Shown: positions 56,422-64,000 of the stretch, piece by piece
How the letters are laid out: every line of letters begins with the position of its first letter
How positions within the stretch are numbered: position 1 is the stretch's first letter
Assembly (NCBI GenBank): GCA_020809705.1
Contig: CP085825.1
Location: 372,001 to 436,000 of the forward strand
DNA length: 64,000 nucleotides
Direction: 5' to 3'
Source of the DNA: Calonectria ilicicola
Taxonomy: Eukaryota > Ascomycota > Sordariomycetes > Hypocreales > Nectriaceae
The notes under the pieces: model-generated
Seen by the model: the letters and a program-made list of their open reading frames with translations, nothing else
What the model was told of the DNA's origin: nothing
Database searches by the model: none
Position numbers and translations under genes: made by a program

Positions 56422-58239
56422 AGAAAAAAGCAAAAAATGAAAAGGAATCGATTTTTTGTTTTTGTCTAGAACGAACAATAAGAGTTGAATGGGGAGGGGA
56501 CGAATGGTGTGTGAATCACACAAAGAAGGCCTAGAGAGGCAACCCGCATCATGGCGAAGCAATACCCTTGAAGAAAAAAACATGGCTCAACCTGGGTATT
56601 GAACGTTTTCTTTTTCTTTCTTTTTTCATTTTTTGGCTCCCTCTAGAACTGACGAACCTCTCCTTTTTTGGAAGCTTGGGACAAGAAAAAAAGACGCTAC
56701 GAAACATGACAGCCTGAAACCCACACAGTTGCAGGTCGAAGCTTGATCCTTGCTTGCAATGCCATCTGGGAATGCGGGGACCGCATCGAGTTACGCCGAG
56801 TAACAAGATGGGGTCTCGCAAAAAATACGAGCTTTTCCCACTACAACTCGCCCATCTTTTCCTATTGCAACAAAGGATTATCTCCCCCCCCCTCTAGATT
56901 TTTTTATGGGCTTCACTCACTATCGCTCCCCCTTACACAACTCTGGTAACCCAACCACCCTCCCCACCTCCCCTGAATTTGCATGGTTTTTTTTATACAC
57001 CGTTTTTTCTTGTTGTACGGATGTCTGTTGTGTGCATCGATTGGAATATAGTAGCGACATTTGTTTTGGAACGGCACGGCGTTGTCATATATACTTGGCG
57101 TACAGAGGGAATACACAATTTTATACCCATCGTCGAAACAACTACTCTGATCCCTATCCGTGAAATTTATGTGAACAAGCAGTCGTCTATATTGAGTTTT
57201 TCCGTGTGACATTGAACAATAACATTTCGACGAATCAACACAATTGATTAGTATTGGTGTAACTGTGCTGTGCCATTGAGCAAGGAAATACATGCGGGTG
57301 AGAAGACTGGCATACTGCCTTGACATATGGACCACATCTCAACCAACCAAACCTCTTTTACACCGTCTTGCGCTTATGTCATCGAAAATGGGAGATCATG
57401 AGATCATAAGGAAAATGCCTTGGTTGGTCGAGATCATGGCTTTGTGTCAAATTCTGATAGGTGCTACTCCACGAAAAGTGCAGCAAGGCATGTGACAGCG
57501 GGGATTGCCATACCATAAAACCATGGCACCGTCATTAATTTGGTTTTCTTTTTTGCTATCTTTCTCAAGTGGCACTGTCATGAGAATTGAGTTTTATCTC
57601 ATACGCACTGATAAACATGGTAAGTCAGCCATAATGCTAGTTTTCATATCCCTGAGTCTTCTGCTCATACGCTGCCGAATCGACGCAAGGCAAAATCTTC
57701 CTGGCAATGCTGTTCCTGTGGGGAAGGTTGGTGGAGTGTTGTCATCGACAGCAGTTATCCTCAATGCAATCATTTTAAATGTTCGAATTGTTCCTTTATT
57801 TGAGCCTAGTATTTAAGAAGGAGTGGGAGAAAGAAAATTGGGTCAGTATGGCCAGAAGTGAATGTACTGATAATTGTATGGATCGAGTGTTTAAGTACCA
57901 CTCACTCTAGCTCCACGTGGATTCTTGCGGGAACATGCCTCCCCGCCGATAAACAATTTGTGGAGTATCCCGTGTATTTAAATGCCTGTTGCGTTCAAGG
58001 GTGCTTGATTCGGGTATATTGGCTTTGTGATCTTCCTACATGGGTTTTGGTGGACCTAGTGCTTGTGAATGACGGAAGAGTATCTTTGTTCAAATGCTCA
58101 CGCCAACTTCAAATTTCGGCGGTTGAAACTGTCTTTAAATATAAATTAAGCATATTAAACGTAAGAATTCTATGTGTCAGCCTAGTTGCATGCTCCCCAG
58201 ATGCTTGCATACCCTGGCAACAAATCTCCGCAGGTATCC
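56422..58239. other. Intergenic, no gene seen
   Basis: About 1.8 kb between convergent genes. Frames up to about 140 codons occur on the minus strand at 56.9-57.3 kb and the plus strand at 57.5-58.5 kb, without motifs. Confidence 0.45.
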
Positions 58240-59221
58240 TTAATGACGCGTCATCAATCGTTTCCTCTTGTACCAACCGACTTTTCTTTTCACAGCTGTA
58301 TTCAATAACCTTTTTGCAGGCTCTTCAACAATTAATTGTACGGGCAACTGCGCTATGGTGGCAAGAAATCCTATTGCTATGTATTGCGATGCGGGTAGCT
58401 TATCTTGCCACACAGTGTCTTCTTCAACTCCGAATGCCTCCTTCGCAACATTGGGAAGCAGGTCGACAAATTCAGTCGTGTACTTTAATGGTCCGACTGA
58501 AATAAGATGTTTGTGAAAGGTTTTCACGGAATCGAAAAAGTGACTCGCATCGACGGAATTAGTGCTGTCAATTACTGACTCCAAAATGTTGCAGATGGTC
58601 TCAAACTCGCTGTCGCCGGCGCAAATAATGAAGAGGGCAACCCCGACGGTTGCGCCTCCGACGACCATGACCACAGCCTCTCGCTTTCGAATGAGACCGA
58701 AAAGACGGCGATACCCCCCGGCTCGTTCCTTTAGAGAATGCAGCTTGATCACTTTTTGGGTCATCGTCGGCACAGCCATCGCTAGCCCAACGAGGGCAGG
58801 AGGCGAAGCGATTCCAGTGACTATGGCGCTCCCGATGCCAATAGAAGAGGCCGAAATGGAAAAAATAGTCAATCTAAGATCTTTGGCGACTTTATCTTTC
58901 TGGATACCGAGAGGTTAGGCGCCTATGGGATAAATAGAGATTGGTGGTAAGACTTACGGAAGTGATCCAAAACTGGCGCTTCAACGTAATAATCCATTTC
59001 GCAAGTTCTTGACATTTGCCTTTTAATTTCTTTGGGTTTATTTTACGCCCCCGCCTCTGTATGGAAACCGTTCCATTTTTCCTCGTTGTGTCTAAGTTGT
59101 TGGAAATGCGAGTAATAGCGCGTGAGGGAGGCCCGGAGGTTGTAGCCTTGGCCTCTTTGTACCAGGTGGATATTTTAGAGCGATTTTTCCTCTGCGGTAT
59201 TTTGAAAGGTAGCGAAGGCAT
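58240..59221 (-). CDS. Membrane protein of unknown function
   Basis: Exons 59221-58958 and 58899-58240, joined by a GTAAGT...ATCCAG intron, give 307 residues. The first part is basic (IPQRKNRSKISTWYKEAK and RRGRKINPKKLKGK). The middle has two hydrophobic segments: a Gly/Ala/Ser-rich one (ISASSIGIGSAIVTGIASP) and a second (VVMVVGGATVGVALFIICAG). The C-terminal third is amphipathic with a basic end (KRKVGWYKRKRLMTRH). I do not recognise it. The start is the first true ATG of the open frame. Gly-rich membrane segments of this kind occur in some fungal pore-forming or cell-death proteins, but the resemblance is too weak for a call. Confidence 0.5.
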
Positions 59222-60181
59222 GAGGAATAGGAAAAGCTGATCTGTGAGTAGCCAATGCACATGCGAAAGGTTTTCGTACGGTTCTGGCAGGTCTAGAATG
59301 TCGGACGGGTGACAAGGAAACGATGACGAAAGTCACCATGTTGCAAGCGGCTGGGGGAACCATAGGCCTTTAAAAAAAACACCCAGGCTGCAAACACGGC
59401 GTGTCAGCCATAACGGACATGCCGGGTATATGTATACGGTCGGGAAGAAACTTGGGTGCTTAAACTCGTACATTTGTGGCACACGTAACACCCTTATTGG
59501 AAGGTTACACCGAACAAATGTAACGTGATGGAAATGGAATTTAGAATGAGCGCGGATAAAATTCTAGCGCTCTGCGTCTATTCTTGGTGGATTGTGTTTC
59601 GTCTGCAGCCACCACGCATGTGGTGGCGTTGCCACAGCCTCATTACGTGGCTCTCACCGAGTATTCACCATGTCTGCCTAGTGAATACACGGAACGTTCG
59701 GAAGCATGTGAAGTGATAGAATAGGTAACAAGGGGGATTTACGATTGAGGGGTTTGTATTGTGACAGTAAGCACCAAGTGCTGCGCAACCATCGATGCAC
59801 ATGGTTACACTTGCTCACAGGGCACTATCATGTTTATTTCATGAAATGAAGAGCTGAGTCCAAAACTAGGTGGTAAGGCACCACCTTTGTTTGGCCCCCA
59901 GCTTTAACTATGCTTACCTGCCTCTCAAGCGGAGGAGAATTAGTGTACACTTCGTGAGTAAGTGGTAATTTTTTGTTCAAAGTTTATTCACGGTACAACT
60001 ATCCAGTGAGGCCACTATATGTCTCTTTCTACATCCTAACTTCTTCCGTTTCGACCGTATCCTCTATACCTTCGGCCTCGGCGTGACTCCAAGAATCCTC
60101 CGTCGCCGACCCCACACTCACCGATTCCTTGACTATCGACTTCTCAGTGTCCAAAGTTGTTGGCGGCGACGGGACCTCGAG
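59222..60181. other. Intergenic, no gene seen
   Basis: About 960 bases. No conserved frame is visible. Confidence 0.45.
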
Positions 60182-61272
60182 TCAGGGCTGCTCGGCAAAG
60201 AATACGGGGGTGGCAGCGTGCTTGTTGACGCGTAGACTGAGCAGGTCTGGGCGGGAGTAGTGACCGACAATGTCGAGGTTCTGCTTAGCCTTGTAGCGCT
60301 GGTCGAGGTCGCAATCGGCATAGAGGATACCCTCAACGTGCGGATCTAGGGGCTCGGCGAGCTCCTTGCCAAAAGGTGAGTAGATCATGCTAAAGCCACC
60401 AGCAGGCAGCTTAGCGTAGTCGAATCCATCGATGTTGGTCCGCTTGGCGCACTCCTCGCTGACAACCTGCGAGGCGATCAGGACGAAGCATGCGCCTTCC
60501 ATTGAGAAGATGCGCGAGAAGGCTGCGCTGCACTCGGGTGTGATGTGGTACGGCCACTCGGGGTCCTGGGCCTTGAAGAGAGACGGCCAACTTGAAATGT
60601 GAATGTCCACGTTCTGCTGGTACTCATAGTAGCGCAGAAGCGTCTGCGTATGCTCCCAGCAGTTGATGCCGCCGATGTTACCCTGCTCTGATTTGACCAC
60701 AGTCTGCAGGGACTCACCCTGGCCGTCACCCCAATAGGCGCGCTCGACATGAGTGGGCTTGATCTTGCGGCGGTGATGAACGATCACGCCTTTTTCGTTG
60801 ATAAAGGACTGCCAGAAATTAGAATTTCACACCTCTAACCATGACATGCAGAAAATGATGGAAAGGGACGACCTACCTGAGCAATGTAAAGCGTGCCCTG
60901 GTAGCGCTCGCTGTACGCCATGACGACGAAGACACCTGCCTCGCGGACAGCTGCACAGATCCTATCCATCTCAGGGGACTCGCGTTCCATCGAGTTGTGG
61001 AAGTACTCGTTCATGAAGCTGGAGTTCTCAACGGGGGACTTGGCCCAGATGCTCCTGTCATAGCTGTCAGCGATACATTCGAGACACGGACTGTATCCTT
61101 CCAAAAGCTCCTACCAGGGGTAACCGGGAATGAAGACCTCCGGGAATCCAATGACATTGGCACCATTGCTAGCGGCCTCATTGATGAGCTTAATGGATTT
61201 ATCGACACCGCCCTGCAGGTCATTCCAGGCAGGCTCAGCTTGAATGGCGGCAACTTTCACGGTCTTGCCCAT
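60182..61272 (-). CDS. Nitrilase
   Basis: Three exons (61272-61115, 61054-60877, 60808-60182) give 320 residues. The enzyme hydrolyses nitriles to acids and ammonia. The Glu-Lys-Cys triad is Glu45 in [12 protein letters not shown], Lys127 in [12 protein letters not shown] and Cys162 in [13 protein letters not shown]. The start [15 protein letters not shown] and the later [10 protein letters not shown] are typical of the carbon-nitrogen hydrolase family branch 1. Length and the CWEH motif fit fungal aliphatic or aromatic nitrilases. Cyanide hydratase is closely related but usually longer, with an extended C-terminal tail. No pathway neighbour is evident. Confidence 0.93.
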
Positions 61273-62272
61273 TTTTGTAAGGCTGGCAGGAATATCTTGA
61301 GATGGTTCGTGGAGAGCGGGAGACGAGATTTGTCGTAGCTTTGAGGACGATGCTGGTTATGATAGATGGTTCACTTGGATGGAGAGCGGCCGACGGCGAT
61401 TTATACATCGCAAGCTTGTGTATCGCAATGCCACGGTGTTGGTCTTGGTAGCTTGTGACATCGTGAGGAAACCAGGGGCCAATTCCGGTTGAAGAGTATC
61501 CTATCAGAGATGCGCAATTCTGGGGAAAGGCTACGTGCAGATCAACGTCACCATGTCGCGTTTCACAGCATCCAATGTTCCATTGCTGGTGAATATATTC
61601 GGTTAAGAAGTTTCCTATCACGACTGAGCGATCAGAATAAGATAAGAAAGATAGATAGAGTTATTCGCAAGGCCGGATAGGCAATAACCTATCTTTAAGA
61701 GGAACGATGGAACAGTCCTATTTTGGAGTTGTGTGAGGATTCGGATTGTTGTACCTAAACATAAAAATTATAACCGTCTTTTTTTTCTCTTTCCTTTCTT
61801 TACTATTATTTGTTAAAAACCATCGATTTAACAAAAATACCAGAGCCCAATTTATTCTCTAATAAAACAAATCTCTTACAATTTAATACGCCTACATGCT
61901 TCTGACACGATGCGGATGTTAATGCACTTTGGTGAGTGGAGTCTGGTCACAGAGTTCATCACCAGCATTGAAGCCCCACCCGGATGAGCATTATCCTATC
62001 GCTCTCTATCGGCACACCCCCCTGAACCTCGAGACGTCCCATTATTATGGCGCGATATGAAGATAGCCTCGTTAAGCTTCAGACAAACCGCAACCGCGAT
62101 AAGACGTATGCGCATAGTACCAGCAGATCACGTCCAAGTCTTGCTGGAAAAAAGATCAATAGATTGTAGATATAAGTAATGCAGATGTCTTCGCGTTCAT
62201 GATGAGGGGCAAAGTCCAGCCACCTGCCAGAAAAACCGGGCTCCTTGTAAATATTTAAGCATCTATGACACA
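61273..62272. promoter_or_regulatory. Divergent region, nitrilase and sugar porter
   Basis: About 1 kb between divergent starts. AT-rich at 61760-61900. It contains no gene. Confidence 0.45.
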
Positions 62273-64000
62273 ATGGGAGCTCACAAAGAACACAAGTCTA
62301 ACCGTGTGAGCTTGTATAATGCCGCGGTAAGTACCCGAATTTAGAGCCCCATCAAGATTAACAAGGCTGAATCGACCCAGATTGTGGCGTTTGTCTGCTC
62401 TGGTAGCATTACGTATGGGTGTAAGTCATGGCTTTTCCAGGTGCAACCTGGGATTTCGGCGATTCCGTAAATCTAACATTCTAGACTGCGCTTCCATTAT
62501 CGGCACAACCCTCGGCCAGCCCACGTTTTTGAGCTACTTTGGACTCGATGTCGCTAGCAATGCGAACGAGCTAGAAGGCGCTATGAACGGCCTGTTCCAG
62601 GGAGGCGGATTGTTGGGAACCTTCCTGGGTGGCTGGCTGGCCGACAAGTTTGGACGTAAGATAGCATTGCTCGCGGTAGCGCTGATTTCCATTGTCGGGG
62701 GAGCTATCCAGGCTGGATCCGTGCATATCGCCATGTTTCTCGTCGCCCGCTTCATCACTGGTTTCGGTATTGGTGGCGTTGTACTGCTGGTACCTCTGTG
62801 GCAGAGCGAAGTGGCCCCCCGCACGCCCGTGGTCTCTTGGTTGGCCTACATGGTAAGACAAATACAATTGAACGCGACACGAATTGACACATCTGACGAG
62901 CTTAGGCGTCTTTATTCTCGTCGGTTATAATTTGGCTACTTGGCTCGGCGTAGCTTTTTTTTACGTCAATGCCAGTGGTGCTCAGTGGCGTGTTCCGCTC
63001 GCCATTCAAGTCGTTCCTGCCATGATCCTGTCAGCCGGCGTTCCCTTCATTCCAGAATCGCCTCGTTGGTGTAAGTGCTCCAAAATATTATGCAACTGCA
63101 ATGTTGGTGTTTTTAGAGGCAGCTAACATGATAAAAAGTGGTAGAAAATAACAAGGAAGAGCAAGCAAAGCAGATCTTGCATAAATTGCACAGCCAAAAC
63201 CAGGGAGAGGCCGAGTCTTTCGCCGAGAGCGAATTCGTCCAGATCAAGTCGCAGCTGGACATGGAACGCTTTATCGACTCGAGCTGGGGCGCTATATTCC
63301 GGCTGTCGCACTACCGCAAGCGCGCCATCATCGGATTCTTCACCCTGCTGGCCGGCCAGCTGACTGGCACCATGGTCATCAACAACTACGGCCCTTCGCT
63401 GTATGCTTCTCTCGGCTACGGCACAGCCGACACGTTGGTCATCACTGGCGGCTGGATTTTGCTAGGGTTGTTTGCTAACATCGGAAACGCCGTCCTGCTC
63501 GATTATGTCGGGCGCAAGTGGTTAATGGCCGGAGGCATGGTCGGGTGTTGCGTCGCGCTGCTAGGCGAGATCATCATGCTGGCGCTCTTCGAAGGCACCG
63601 GCAACCGCAGCGGCAACATCGCCGCCGTATTTTTTCTGTTTCTGCATCTGCTCTTCTACGGCGGAGGTGTGGACGCCTCAACTTATGTCTACGCGAGCGA
63701 GATCTGGCCGACACATCTCCGCGCCAAGGGCTTCTCACTCTCAATTTCCGGCATGTTCGCCGGATCTCTAACGCTCTTGGTCTCCGCGCCGACTGCGTTT
63801 GGGAATATTGGCTGGAAATTTTACCTTGTCATGCTCATCTGCACCGTGTTCTCGGCGCTCATCATCGCCCTCTACTTTCCCGAGACCAAGGGTCTGCCGC
63901 TCGAGGAGATTGCGAAGAATTTTGGAGATACGGTTACCATGGAGCTTGTGGGAGAGGCTCCAATCGAGTCTCTTGTTGCTAACAGCGGGTCGAGCATCGA
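62273..64000 (+). CDS. MFS sugar porter, frameshifted, runs off the window
   Basis: Sugar porter family permease. Exons 62273-62326, 62381-62420, 62485-62852, 62906-63070 and 63139 to beyond 64000. Family marks are GWLADKFGRKIALL, RFITGFGIGGVVLLVPLWQSEVAP, IPESPRW, LDYVGRKWLMAGG and FPETKGLPLEE. The parts after helix 4 need one more base than the sequence holds: in the run of six C at 62815-62820, seven would give VAPPHARGLLVGLHG, the family sequence, and would also make the next splice phase agree. As printed, the frame shifts into PRTPVVSWLAYM. Either the gene is recently broken or the base was lost in sequencing. The C-terminal tail and stop lie beyond the right edge. Confidence 0.82.

Noticed and set aside
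58268..58918. Plus-strand frames over the unknown membrane protein
   Set aside because: The minus-strand model has a clean intron and hydrophobic segments; the plus frames have neither.
62382..62930. Sugar porter fragment taken as a complete 182-residue protein
   Set aside because: It is an unspliced frame that starts at a non-ATG codon and ends after the frameshift; exons on both sides clearly continue the gene.

Overview
This window is nuclear DNA from a filamentous ascomycete, most likely a Sordariomycete and probably in the Hypocreales. The evidence is short spliced introns of about 45-120 nt (mostly GTRNGT...CTRAC...YAG), a HET-domain allorecognition gene, a HEX-1 (Woronin body) paralog, a Rho3 GTPase, a Crh-type cell-wall transglycosylase, and several plant-biomass glycoside hydrolases. 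I assembled the gene models by hand from splice sites, reading phase and family homology. For nearly all spliced genes the summed exon length is a multiple of three; the exceptions are flagged.

Left part (1-13.8 kb): a degenerate 39-bp tandem repeat, a small basic protein, a fucose-type lectin (-), an aldo/keto reductase (-), an unlisted 50-residue cysteine-rich gene (+), and arginyl-tRNA synthetase (-) with a possible second, mitochondrial start. Next come a 3' relic of an ACS-family transporter in inverted orientation and an AT-rich, gene-free tract of degenerate repeats.

Centre (13.8-28.4 kb): two divergent transporter-hydrolase pairs. ACS-family MFS transporter 1 (-) faces a GH105 unsaturated-glucuronyl/galacturonyl hydrolase (+). 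ACS-family MFS transporter 2 (-) faces a GH115 alpha-glucuronidase (+). A DHA1-like MFS transporter lies between them. Each hydrolase should release acidic sugars and each transporter belongs to an anion symporter family, so the layout suggests a duplicated uronic-acid release and uptake module. Transporter 1 has lost the AG of one splice acceptor beside a conserved 20-nt microexon.

28.4-37.2 kb: a tandem duplication of a HEX-1-like gene with its promoter. One copy is intact but lacks the peroxisomal C-terminal signal; the other is a pseudogene. Both lie beside a HET-domain protein with a membrane C-terminus. A gene of unknown function follows.

37.2-57 kb: a gene-poor stretch, then core genes: membrane-anchored GH3 beta-glucosidase (-), mitochondrial uS14 (+), splicing factor CWC25 (+), Rho3 (+), a repeat/coiled-coil protein (+), and a Crh-type GH16 (+). 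Long gene-free promoter regions separate them.

Right end (57-64 kb): a membrane protein of unknown function (-), a nitrilase (-), and a sugar-porter MFS gene (+) that runs off the window and carries an apparent one-base deletion in a C run.
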